Part shown: piece after piece, positions 26,030 through 35,100 of the stretch
Layout: every line of letters starts with the position of its first letter
Position numbering within the stretch: position 1 is the stretch's first letter
Assembly: GCF_030758415.1 (NCBI RefSeq)
Contig: NZ_CP132334.1
Location: 2,182,001-2,246,000 of the forward strand
Direction of reading: 5' to 3'
Length of the DNA: 64,000 bases
Source of the DNA: Parvularcula sp. IMCC14364
GTDB taxonomy: Bacteria > Pseudomonadota > Alphaproteobacteria > Caulobacterales > Parvularculaceae
Translations under genes and position numbers: made by a program
The notes under the pieces: generated by a model
What the model saw: only the letters and a program-made list of their open reading frames with translations
Database searches by the model: none
What the model was told of the DNA's origin: nothing

Positions 26030-26344
26030 TCAGTATATCTCCACAAGGTCAAGACGCGTTACCCTGTCATCTTTCAGGTGGAATGACAGATACCAGACTT
26101 CCGAAATGGCAATACAATAATCGCCCGGCTTTACGCCGCGCCCGGCATATGGCAGCGCTAGAAACTCGTTTATGTCGCTGGCACAGGCCAGAAACCCGAG
26201 CATGGTGCGGAGTTTTTCGAACTGCATGTCTGCCAACCCGAGTTGCCCTTCCTGCTGCCATAGGGATGCCAGTGCTGTACGCCCCTCAGCATCGTTCTGC
26301 CAGAATGTCTTCAGGGGCTGACAGCGAAAACTTGTCAATTCCAT
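26030..26344 (-). CDS. higB: HigB-like toxin
   Basis: The protein of 105 residues has the RelE/HigB fold pattern: a helix pair at the start (LKTFWQNDAEGRTAL), KLRTMLGFLACASDINEFLALP in the middle and strands ending YCIAISEVWYLSFHLK and RVTRLDLVEIY. HigB toxins cut mRNA on the ribosome. This one is somewhat divergent from the canonical HigB, but its place before an XRE antitoxin supports the call. ATG 26344 is preferred to an upstream frame extension to 26380, which would run further into the promoter of the divergent helicase. Confidence 0.8.
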   Translation of the reverse strand: MELTSFRCQPLKTFWQNDAEGRTALASLWQQEGQLGLADMQFEKLRTMLGFLACASDINEFLALPYAGRGVKPGDYCIAISEVWYLSFHLKDDRVTRLDLVEIY

Positions 26345-26465
26345 GCGTAAACTCCGGCGCTGTTCCTTGACATTATTCAAGCCTTGTTCATTGCAGCAAC
26401 CATCTTATAACCGTGTCATCACCCGGCCTGTCAAACAGACAGCCCGTTTTCAACCGGAGACAAGA

Positions 26466-27563
26466 ATGGACTGGTCAGGACAGCAGGACGAGGCGCTGAA
26501 AGCCGTGGCGCGCTGGTATCGCGACCGGGACAGTCAGGTATTCCGGCTTTTCGGGTATGCCGGCACTGGCAAGACAACACTCGCACAGCACCTGGCGGAA
26601 GGCGTGGACGGAGAAGTTGTTTTTGGTGCCTTTACCGGCAAGGCAGCCCATGTGTTGCGGCAAAAGGGCTGCACAGGGGCGAGCACGATACATTCCCTCA
26701 TTTACCGCCCCGCTATGGGCGATGAAGGGGACCCGGAAGCGGAACCGATGTTCACCATCCGGCGGGACGCCCCAGCGGCGGATGCGCATCTGATCATCAT
26801 TGATGAATGCTCAATGGTCGATGAGGAACTGGGCCGCGACCTTTTGTCTTTCGGGGTGCCTGTGCTGGTGCTTGGAGATCCGGCGCAGCTGCCCCCAGTG
26901 AAAGGCGGCGGCTTTTTTACAGATGCCGAGCCGGATATCATGTTGACAGAAGTGCATCGTCAGGCTGCGGACAACCCCATTATTCGCCTGTCCATGGATA
27001 TTCGCGAAGGCGGCGTGCCGGATTTTGGCGTGCTGGGAGAAAGCCGGGTTATCAGTCGGCGGGAAATAGATTCTGATACCATTCTGGCAGCAGATCAGGT
27101 CCTGGTCGGGCGCAATGTTACCCGCTCCAAATATAACCAGCGTATTCGCACCCTGCTGGATTTTGATGGCTCCATACCTTGTGTCGGTGAAAGGCTGGTC
27201 TGCTTACGGAACAACAAGCAGAAGGGCCTCCTGAATGGCGGGATATGGGAAGTCAAATCCCGCCATGGCAAGAAAGCCGGCAAGCTGCGCTTTGGTCTTA
27301 TTCCGGAAGACGGCGGGCGGGTGACGCAGGTCACTGTGCTGCCGGAATTTTTTGCTGGCGGTGCGGAGAGCATCCCCTGGCCCAAAAGGCGCAACTCAGA
27401 TGAATTCGATTATGGCTACGCCTTGACAGTGCACAAGTCGCAGGGCTCCCAGTGGGACAATGTGGTGCTTTTCGATGAGAGCTTTGCCTTTCGAGAGCAT
27501 AAGGAGCGCTGGCTTTACACCGCTGTCACCCGTGCAGCCGAACAGATCACGATTGTGCGCTAG
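26466..27563 (+). CDS. RecD-like ATP-dependent helicase
   Basis: A 365-residue superfamily 1 helicase close to the RecD2/Dda group. Motif I GYAGTGKTTLA is near residue 30, motif II IIDECSMVDEEL near 115, motif III LGDPAQLPPV near 138, EVHRQA (IV) near 160, and the C-terminal LTVHKSQGSQWDNVVLFDE and YTAVTRA near 320-355. There is no RecD N-terminal domain; the protein is short and may unwind DNA 5'-3'. The ATG at 26466 follows GGAGA; an in-frame extension back to 26343 would cross the higB promoter. RecB and RecC are not in the window. Confidence 0.9.
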   Translation: MDWSGQQDEALKAVARWYRDRDSQVFRLFGYAGTGKTTLAQHLAEGVDGEVVFGAFTGKAAHVLRQKGCTGASTIHSLIYRPAMGDEGDPEAEPMFTIRRDAPAADAHLIIIDECSMVDEELGRDLLSFGVPVLVLGDPAQLPPVKGGGFFTDAEPDIMLTEVHRQAADNPIIRLSMDIREGGVPDFGVLGESRVISRREIDSDTILAADQVLVGRNVTRSKYNQRIRTLLDFDGSIPCVGERLVCLRNNKQKGLLNGGIWEVKSRHGKKAGKLRFGLIPEDGGRVTQVTVLPEFFAGGAESIPWPKRRNSDEFDYGYALTVHKSQGSQWDNVVLFDESFAFREHKERWLYTAVTRAAEQITIVR

Positions 27564-27587
27564 CGTCCTTTCCCCTTTTGCCAACGA

Positions 27588-28013
27588 TCACAACAGAAAT
27601 CTTTTTTGCAGATCAGGTGGTGGCAACGGGCAACTGTCTTTCTTGCCGAACCAGCGATAGCGGTTTCTGGCTATCAGATAATAGAGCCAGTTGCGTACAG
27701 GTTTCGGGATCAGACCGAACACGCCGCCTAAAAATGGCCAGGGACCATCGAGTTTTTTCAATATACGTATGACCGCTTCGGAATTCTGGTAGGTTGTTCC
27801 TTCTTCAAACAACAGGAAACTATCCGGGTCTTCCGGGTTCAAGCCGGCCCGTTCCATCAGGGCAGCGCCAAAAGCACCTTGCATACTCGCAAATTTGAAC
27901 ACTTTGGCAGTGTCCCGCTGCAGCACAAACTGCACAGACCGATCGCACACATTACACACGCCATCAAAAACAATCACCGGCGACGCCATACTCAACAATT
28001 CCGTATCTGACAT
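27588..28013 (-). CDS. DCC family thiol-disulfide oxidoreductase-like protein (DUF393)
   Basis: This is a member of the DCC family, named for its DxxCxxC start: here VFDGVCNVCDRSVQFVLQRD. The family is thioredoxin-like in outline, and its role is not established. Further landmarks are FKFASMQGAFG, SFLLFEEGTTYQNSEAVIRILKKL and the end NRYRWFGKKDSCPLPPP, with a third Cys. ATG 28013 follows a CGGGGG sequence and gives 141 residues; ATGs at 28052, 28028 and 27989 are also possible. Confidence 0.85.
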   Translation of the reverse strand: MSDTELLSMASPVIVFDGVCNVCDRSVQFVLQRDTAKVFKFASMQGAFGAALMERAGLNPEDPDSFLLFEEGTTYQNSEAVIRILKKLDGPWPFLGGVFGLIPKPVRNWLYYLIARNRYRWFGKKDSCPLPPPDLQKRFLL

Positions 28014-28092
28014 TTTTTGCCCCCGCATGATTTGGTGACCGGGACATGACAATACGCCGAAACGTGAAAGATTTTTTCCCCACCGGGTAACC

Positions 28093-28108
28093 TTAATGAA
28101 GTCTTAAC
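28093..28108 (+). promoter_or_regulatory. Perfect CtrA box before small membrane protein
   Basis: TTAATGAAGTCTTAAC is a perfect TTAA-N7-TTAAC site, 54 bp upstream of the small gene starting at 28162. That spacing is right for a CtrA-activated promoter. Confidence 0.6.
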
Positions 28109-28161
28109 ATCTGGCACGACGCTTGCTGAGTAAATGTAGAGGACTTTCAGGAGGTATCATC

Positions 28162-28383
28162 ATGGGAACCAAAATCCGTGTCTCGAATGAGTTTATGCAC
28201 CAAGGCAGAACCCCTGGTCGTTTGCGGGATGACAAGACCGCATATCTGCGCGCAGCCCGCCGCAACATGACCGCTGAGAAGGTCGAGAAAGCCGACCGCA
28301 TTCCGCCACAGGCCAAAGACATGCTGCTGTTTGTCGGACTGTTCGCGCTGGCATTTTCGCTCATGGGTTTCTTTTTCGGTTAA
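28162..28383 (+). CDS. Small membrane protein, possible CtrA target
   Basis: A 73-residue protein I do not recognise. The first ~50 residues are polar and basic (RVSNEFMHQGRTPGRLRDDKTAYLRAARRNMTAEKVEKAD); the last ~22 (MLLFVGLFALAFSLMGFFFG) are one hydrophobic helix that reaches the C-terminus, so it is probably tail-anchored in the membrane with its basic part in the cytoplasm. ATG 28162 has a near-perfect AGGAGGT site. A perfect CtrA box upstream suggests cell-cycle-controlled expression. Its stop lies five bases from that of the helicase gene facing it. Confidence 0.7.
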   Translation: MGTKIRVSNEFMHQGRTPGRLRDDKTAYLRAARRNMTAEKVEKADRIPPQAKDMLLFVGLFALAFSLMGFFFG

Positions 28384-28388
28384 CCCTT

Positions 28389-30869
28389 TCAGGCAGTCGC
28401 CTCTGCCAGCAGTTCCGCCTGCAATTCTTCAAGAATTGCCTCAGACGCGCTGCCATGAATGGCCTCGCGGTTCACTTCCATCATGACCGGTACAGCCAAT
28501 GGTGAAACCATTGGCAAGTGAATGTGATTGAGCCGCCCCTGCACCCGGGCCAGCAGTGCCGATAATCTTGCAATATCCAGAAAACCGCCCGCCGCATCCG
28601 TCCACGCGGCTTTCAACAGGATGTGATCCGGTTCGTGGGCGCGCAGGACATCGTAAATAAGATCCGCTGAAAAAGTGACCTGCCGCCCGGTCTTGCGCTC
28701 ACCGATATGGTTGCGCTCGATAAGCCCGGCAATAATGGCACAGTTCCGGAATGTGTGCTTCATCAGCGCCGCATCCGCAAGCCAGGTTTCAAGGTCATCT
28801 CCCAGCATGTCTTCATCAAACAGCGCGCGCATGTCCACTTCTTCCATATCCTTCCGGGTCCAGACAGAAAGAGCATATTCTGTTGGACAGAAACCGAGCG
28901 GCTGCACACCGGCACGCTCCAGCCGGCGTGTGAGCAACATGCCAAGCGACTGATGCGCAAGACGACCATCGAATGGATAGCAGACGAGAAAGTGCCGGTC
29001 CTTGCGGGCAAAGGTTTCAATCAACAGTTCCTTGGGTTTCGGGATCACGGATTTGAGGCGTTGTAATTCCAGCCAGTCGCGCACCTGTTCCGGCAGTTCC
29101 TGCCAACTGGACGGTGTATCAATCATTTGGCGCACCCGGCTGGCAAGATAGGTTGTAAGCGGAAATTTTCCGCCCTGCCATGACGGTACGCTCGCCTCCT
29201 TGCTGCTGGCACGGGTGACGAAAGCCTCGCCATCCAGCATCCCTTCAAAGCGGAGCACTTCACCGCCGAACAGGAAGGTATCTTTCGGACCCAAATGATC
29301 AATAAACCATTCCTCTACAGATCCCAACTTGCGACCAAGCCGGCGGACCTGACTGAAAGGCTTGCCATCCTTGCCCTTGCGGATGGACCCAAGGCGCAAG
29401 GTGACAGATTGCGCTTCAATGATGGTGCCCACATTCATCCGGTATTGCTGGGCGGTGCGCGCATCACGAATTTTCATCCGTCCGTCTCCCGCCGGCACAA
29501 TGCGACGGTAACGCTCATAGGCTTTCAGCGCATATCCACCCGTGGCAACAAAATCGAGCACCTGATTGAAGTCTTCGCGTGACAGCTTTGAATAGGCCCA
29601 GGCTGACGTGACCTCTTTGTAAAGATCATCAGGATGAAAAGGCTCTGCGGCTGCCATGCCCCAGACATGCTGCGCCAGCACATCCAATGCGCCTTCTCTG
29701 GGCGGATCACCGTCCAGCACATTTTCGCGTACAGCTTCGCAGGCGGCCTGGCACTCCAGCACCTCAAAACGGTTCGCAGGCACGAGCAAGGCGCGGGAGA
29801 CTTCATTGAACCGGTGGTTTGACCGACCAATACGCTGGATCAAGCGGGAAGAGCCTTTGGGCGCGCCGATTTGAATGACCAGATCCACTTCGCCCCAGTC
29901 GATGCCAAGGTCCAGTGTTGACGTGCACACCACCGCGCGCAGGGCACCGCCTGCCATTGCTGCCTCAACCTTGCGGCGCTGCCCCACATCCAGCGACCCA
30001 TGGTGCAGGGCGATGGGCAGATTGTCTTCGTTCAGTTGCCAGAGTGCGGCAAAAATGATCTCTGCCTGACTGCGCGTGTTGGTGAAGATGAGGGATGTCT
30101 GCGCGGTTTTGATCGCGTCGTACACCTCCTTGTAGGCATGACGCGCCAGATGCCCCTGCCAGGGGATGCGTTCTGCTGTTTCGAGAATAGTGATATTCGG
30201 CTCGGCGCCGCCCTGCCCTGTGACAAGATCAGCGCGCTTCTTCCTGCCATGCTGGGAAACCAGCCAGCGGCGCAGAGGATCAACTTCAGCAACCGTCGCA
30301 GACAGGCCAACCGTGCGCATTTTCGGCGCCAGTTGCCAGAGGCGGGCGAGCCCGAGCGCAAGCAGGTCACCGCGCTTCGACGTGACGAGGGCATGTAATT
30401 CATCAAGGATGACGCAGTTAAGCCGTGCAAAAAATTCAGCCGCCGAGGGATGGGCGAGCAAAAGGGCCAACTGTTCAGGCGTTGTCAGCAGAATGTCCGG
30501 CGGGGTATGGCGTTGACGCTGGCGTCTGGCGGCAGGCGTGTCGCCTGTGCGCGTTTCAATCCTGACCGACAGCCCCATCTCTTCTGCCGGGGTTTGAAGG
30601 TTGCGGGAGACATCCACCGCCAGCGCCTTCAGGGGCGAGATATATAATGTGTGAAGATGCGGCACCGGCGACGGATTTTCTGACACATCGATCAGGGACG
30701 GCAGAAAGCCGGCCAGTGTCTTGCCGCCGCCCGTTGGGGCAATGAGCAACGCCGAGCGTCCGGCGCGCGCCTTTTCCAGCAACTCAGCCTGATGGGTACG
30801 TAACTGCCAGCCGCGCCCGGCAAACCAGGCGGCAAAATTCTGTGGCAATATGCTCAGGCTCTGATCCAT
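28389..30869 (-). CDS. Lhr-family DEXH helicase (ligase-associated DNA damage response type)
   Basis: An 826-residue superfamily 2 helicase. Motif I APTGGGKTLAGFLP lies near residue 47, motif II ILDELHAL near 155, SAT near 190 (GLSATVA), and the second RecA fold ends with QRIGRSNHRF. A winged-helix and a long C-terminal DUF4145-like/Lhr core region follow. In length and pattern it matches the 'ligase-associated' branch, usually encoded beside an ATP-dependent DNA ligase and a metallo-nuclease; neither is in the window. ATG 30869 begins the conserved part; the frame stays open upstream to 30929. Confidence 0.9.
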   Translation of the reverse strand: MDQSLSILPQNFAAWFAGRGWQLRTHQAELLEKARAGRSALLIAPTGGGKTLAGFLPSLIDVSENPSPVPHLHTLYISPLKALAVDVSRNLQTPAEEMGLSVRIETRTGDTPAARRQRQRHTPPDILLTTPEQLALLLAHPSAAEFFARLNCVILDELHALVTSKRGDLLALGLARLWQLAPKMRTVGLSATVAEVDPLRRWLVSQHGRKKRADLVTGQGGAEPNITILETAERIPWQGHLARHAYKEVYDAIKTAQTSLIFTNTRSQAEIIFAALWQLNEDNLPIALHHGSLDVGQRRKVEAAMAGGALRAVVCTSTLDLGIDWGEVDLVIQIGAPKGSSRLIQRIGRSNHRFNEVSRALLVPANRFEVLECQAACEAVRENVLDGDPPREGALDVLAQHVWGMAAAEPFHPDDLYKEVTSAWAYSKLSREDFNQVLDFVATGGYALKAYERYRRIVPAGDGRMKIRDARTAQQYRMNVGTIIEAQSVTLRLGSIRKGKDGKPFSQVRRLGRKLGSVEEWFIDHLGPKDTFLFGGEVLRFEGMLDGEAFVTRASSKEASVPSWQGGKFPLTTYLASRVRQMIDTPSSWQELPEQVRDWLELQRLKSVIPKPKELLIETFARKDRHFLVCYPFDGRLAHQSLGMLLTRRLERAGVQPLGFCPTEYALSVWTRKDMEEVDMRALFDEDMLGDDLETWLADAALMKHTFRNCAIIAGLIERNHIGERKTGRQVTFSADLIYDVLRAHEPDHILLKAAWTDAAGGFLDIARLSALLARVQGRLNHIHLPMVSPLAVPVMMEVNREAIHGSASEAILEELQAELLAEATA

Positions 30870-30919
30870 GAAACGGCAATTTCCTGTTTTGACCCTATCC
30901 AACATAAGGGCAAACGAAG

Positions 30920-30938
30920 GGGGGCACATAAATTTTTA
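30920..30938 (+). repeat. Dispersed 19-bp motif, copy C
   Basis: GGGGGCACATAAATTTTTA lies 51 bp upstream of the helicase start. Differs from copy B at only a few positions. Confidence 0.5.
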
Positions 30939-31062
30939 AGCTCTTGATATGCTTATGCTTTTACAGTGGGTGCAAAATTTTTCCTGATCAAGAAACAGCT
31001 TTGCCGTGACATATGCAGCGGTTATGACCGACAAGGCAGAACGACACAGAACAAGAGGCGAC

Positions 31063-32106
31063 ATGGCAGAACCGGCATTTTCCGCAAGTGGCAGCAGGCT
31101 TTTTACCTCATGGCTGACAGGCGCGCAGGCAAGCCTTGCCTTCACCACCTATCAGGCGGGCAAAGTTTTTTTCATCGGGATGCAACCGGATGGGCGGCTG
31201 TCCATTTTCGAGCGCACATTTGCCCGCTCTATGGGGTTGGCAACGCAGGACAAGCGCCTGTGGATGGCAACCTTGAACCAGCTCTGGCGGTTTGAGGATT
31301 TTTTGGAAGACGGGCAGCAGCATAATGGTTTTGATGCGGTCTATGTCCCGCTGGAAAGCCGCACCACCGGCGATGTGGATGTACATGATATCGGTGTTCA
31401 GGCGGACGGGCAGCCCATTTTCGTGACGACCCTTTTTAACTGCCTTGCCGTGCCTGGCGAGACGCATTCCTTTCGCCCTGTGTGGAAGCCGCCTTTTATC
31501 GACCGGCTGGTGGCGGAAGACCGCTGCCACCTGAACGGCCTCGCCATGGAAGATGGCAAGGCGAAATATGTGTCGATGGTCTCCACCACCAATATCTCCG
31601 AAGGCTGGCGCGAACACCGTGAAAGCGGCGGCGTTATCATGGACGTGGAGAGCAACGAGATTGTGGCAACGGGCCTTTCCATGCCGCACTCCCCGCGGGT
31701 GCATAACGGCGTCTTATGGCTCCTGAATGCCGGGACGGGGGAATTCGGCAAAGTGGACTCAAACAGCGGAAAATTTGAACCCGTGGCTTTTTGCCCTGGT
31801 TTCCTGCGTGGACTGACATTTATTGGTGACCATGCGATTGTCGGCCTCTCCAAGCCACGCGAGAACAAGACCTTTCAGGGATTGGCGCTGAACGCCCGCC
31901 TGGAGAAGGAAGGCGTGTCACCACAATGCGGCCTGAAAGTGATTGACCTGAAAACGGGCGCGGTTGCGCACTCCTTCACGATTGAAGGCGTTGTCGAGGA
32001 ATTATATGACGTGGTTGCCCTGCCGGGCCTGATCCGGCCGATGGCACTTGGATTCAAGACGGAGGAAATCCGCCATTACCTGAAACCTGCAGAAGTTGAT
32101 CTGTAG
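31063..32106 (+). CDS. TIGR03032 family protein
   Basis: A protein of about 347 residues that matches family TIGR03032 (DUF4915), of unknown function. Landmarks: SWLTGAQASLAFTTYQAGKVFFIG at the start, RTFARSMGLATQDKRLWMATLNQLWRFE, DVHDIGVQADGQPIFVTTLFNCLA, RCHLNGLAMEDGKAKYVSMV, GLSMPHSPRVHNGVLWLLNAGTGE and FCPGFLRGLTFIGDHAIVGLSKPRE. The repeated strand pattern suggests a beta-propeller. Related genes are often found near RTX-type or secreted repeat proteins and type I exporters, here a giant RTX protein facing it across a shared terminator. Start ATG 31063 follows GAGG; earlier in-frame starts at 31024 and GTG 31006 are possible. Confidence 0.88.
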   Translation: MAEPAFSASGSRLFTSWLTGAQASLAFTTYQAGKVFFIGMQPDGRLSIFERTFARSMGLATQDKRLWMATLNQLWRFEDFLEDGQQHNGFDAVYVPLESRTTGDVDVHDIGVQADGQPIFVTTLFNCLAVPGETHSFRPVWKPPFIDRLVAEDRCHLNGLAMEDGKAKYVSMVSTTNISEGWREHRESGGVIMDVESNEIVATGLSMPHSPRVHNGVLWLLNAGTGEFGKVDSNSGKFEPVAFCPGFLRGLTFIGDHAIVGLSKPRENKTFQGLALNARLEKEGVSPQCGLKVIDLKTGAVAHSFTIEGVVEELYDVVALPGLIRPMALGFKTEEIRHYLKPAEVDL

Positions 32107-32130
32107 ACTGTTTTCTGGTCTGTAAAAACA

Positions 32131-32163
32131 AAAAAGCCCGGCCTGTAAGCCGGGCTTTTTTTT
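32131..32163. terminator. Bidirectional terminator between TIGR03032 gene and giant adhesin
   Basis: A 7-bp GC-only stem GCCCGGC/GCCGGGC (32136-32142 and 32149-32155) is flanked by A-run and T-run, so it can end transcripts on both strands, which here converge. Confidence 0.9.
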
Positions 32164-32177
32164 GAATGTGCGATTTC

Positions 32178-35100
32178 TTACGAGATTACTTCGCCGACAT
32201 CGATATGGTTCTGGAGATCAGCTTTCAGGATCCCTTCCACCACCAGTATCTGCGTATCAGCGCCACCAGTGGTCAGCATGAACTGAGTAGAATCTACAAT
32301 TTCATCCCCATCGGTATCAATATCGGTGGCTGTGGCAATGGCAGAACCCTGATCTGCGAAGCCGAAGGCTGACAGATCCAGCGTATCCACATCATCTTCG
32401 AAATCGAGGATGGTGTCGATTGTCCCAACGCCACTGGCGATTTCCTGCTCAATGATGAAGATGTCTGCATCCGCACCACCTGTAAGCATATCGCTGCCCA
32501 GACCGTCAGTCAGTTCATCAAGACCGGAGCCACCGAAGATCATGTCATCACCATCGGCACCATCCAGAATGTTATTCAGATCGTTGCCGGTGAGAACATC
32601 ATTGAAGTCAGAGCCGATGAGGTTCTCAATATCAATCAGTACGTCTCCTTCTGCATGGCCGCCGACATTGACCACAGCCTCAAAGGTGCCGCGGCCAAAG
32701 ACCACATAGCTTTCCCCGGCATCTATCTGGCCATTCGGATCGGCATTAACCGCCCCGACGATCAGGTCATCAATACCGTCGCCATTGACATCCCCGGCCC
32801 CAGCCACCGAATGGCCGCTCAGGTCGCCGCCATCGATGCCGTTCAGCACAAAGCCGTTACTACCATCAAGGGCGGAGAGATCGAGGCTGGCCGCGAACCC
32901 GGCCGTAGAGCCGAACACCACATAGCTTTCCCCATCGTTGAATTCACCCAAATTGGCACTCGGATCACCTCCACGGGCACCGATAATCAAATCATCCACG
33001 CCGTCGCCATTGACGTCCCCGGCACTGGCCACCGAGAAGCCGCTGATGTCGTCCGCATCGATACCATTCAGGACAAAGCCATTACTGCCATCAAGGGCGG
33101 AGAGATCGAGGCTCGCCGCAAACCCGGCGGTAGAGCCGAACACCACATAGCTTTCTCCAAAATTAGCCCCGCCAATGCGATCGCCACCAGAAGCCCCGAT
33201 GATCAAGTCATCAATGCCGTCGCCATTGACATCCCCCGCGCCGGACACCGAGATGCCGCTATCGTCTGACACATCAATACCGTTCAGCACAAAGCCGTTA
33301 CTGCCATCAAGGGACGAGAGCTCGAGGCTGGCCGCGAACCCGGTCGTAGAGCCGAACACCACGTAGCTTTCCCCAGCATCGGCCTGGCCATTCGGATCGC
33401 CATTAAGGGCCCCGATGATCAGGTCATCAATGCCGTCACCATTGACATCCCCGGCACTGGCGACCGTGCGGCCGCTATTGTCGCCCGCATCAATACCGTT
33501 CAGCACAAAGCCATTGCTACCATCAAGGGCGGAGAGATCGAGGCTGGCCGCGAACCCGCCCGCCTGGCCAAACACCACATAGCTTTCTCCAGCATCGCCC
33601 TGGCCATTCGGATCGGCGCGAGAGGCACCGATGATTATATCATCCACGCCGTCGCCATTGATATCACCGGCACCGGACACCGAGATGCCGCTACGGTCGT
33701 CGCCATCGATGCCGTTCAGCACAAAGCCGTTACTGCCATCAAGGGACGAGAGATTGAGGCTCGCCGCGAACCCGCCAGCAGTCCCGAACACCACATAGCT
33801 CTCCCCGGCATTGGCCTGACCATTCGGATCGCCATTAAGGGCCCCGATGATCAGGTCATCCACGCCATCACCATTGACGTCCCCGGCACTCGCCACCGAG
33901 AAGCCACTGCGATCACTGATGTCGGTGCCATTCAGAATAAAGCCGTTACTACCATCACCGCCATTGACCGCCAGGAGGGAAGATAGCTCAAAACTCGCAG
34001 CAAAGGTGCCCGGTGTCTGTACGACCTCGCCATTAGACAGGCTCACGGTGACGCCTGCTGTTGAATTGACATAGGAGACAGTGTCATTGCCCTCACCACC
34101 ATCGAAACTTTCAGCAAAGAGGTCAGCAATGAAGCTATCATTGCCATTAGCACTGAAGCCGCCGGTGACAGATACACCGGCACTGACGATGTTATAGACC
34201 TCTGGTGCGCCAATAGTGTCAAAGTTTCCGGCGATGAAGAAGGTCAGACCATTCGACGGATCGAGGTAATCCCCAATCACTGAAGAGAAGGAAAGTGACT
34301 GGCCATTGATATCGCTGATCGAAATTTGATCGTTTGAACCGTCGAGGCTTATTTGAACTTTGAAGTTTTCAGTAAAGCCATTGGCTGTAATATTGGCACC
34401 ACCGGTCTCCAGTGTATTTAGTGTCGCACCGTTTCCAACTGCCTGATCTACAACTGTGTTATCTGCACCAAAATCAGCGACAAAGAATTGCGCAATAGCC
34501 TGATCCAACGCGAACAGCGATATCTGTTTCTGGCCATCATGCACCCCGACGAAGATATCATTATCAGTGTCACCACTAACGATTGCCTGCCTGTCAAAGG
34601 TGTAAGTGATTGATACCTGATCCGACGCATCAACGGCTCCTGCAAATGTCAAGGGCACCTCAATGAAGGACGTATTCTGTGTGCCATTAGATGCCTGCAA
34701 TACGTCCTCTTCATTGATGTTCTGAACATTTGCCGTAACAGTCGGGTTATTGACCAGAGGCAACAGGTCATTCGCATCAAGAGAGAATGATCTTGTCGCT
34801 GGTTGTTCTATAACTGCTTCCGGTTGGACGAAGTCTGATGCATCAAGCTGTGCCAGTGTTGTGTTCTCAATAATCAGCAACTGTGTCGCGGAACCGTTCG
34901 CGAGTTCAATGCGCACATCACCGTTCACTTCCGTTGCCCGCGCAGCCAGGAATGCATCAATATCCTCGATACCAAAATCAAGGACATCGATCAGGTCCAC
35001 ACCATCTTCGAAGTCAGTGATTGTGTCGGTGATTGTGACGCCGCTGCCACTGAGTGCGCTGTCGACATCAATATCAAAGATATCATTACCGGCACCGCCC

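Noticed and set aside
22830-26344. Prophage or integrative island explaining both toxin-antitoxin pairs
   Set aside because: No integrase, phage gene, tRNA target or direct-repeat boundary is seen; the genes between are conserved chromosomal ones.
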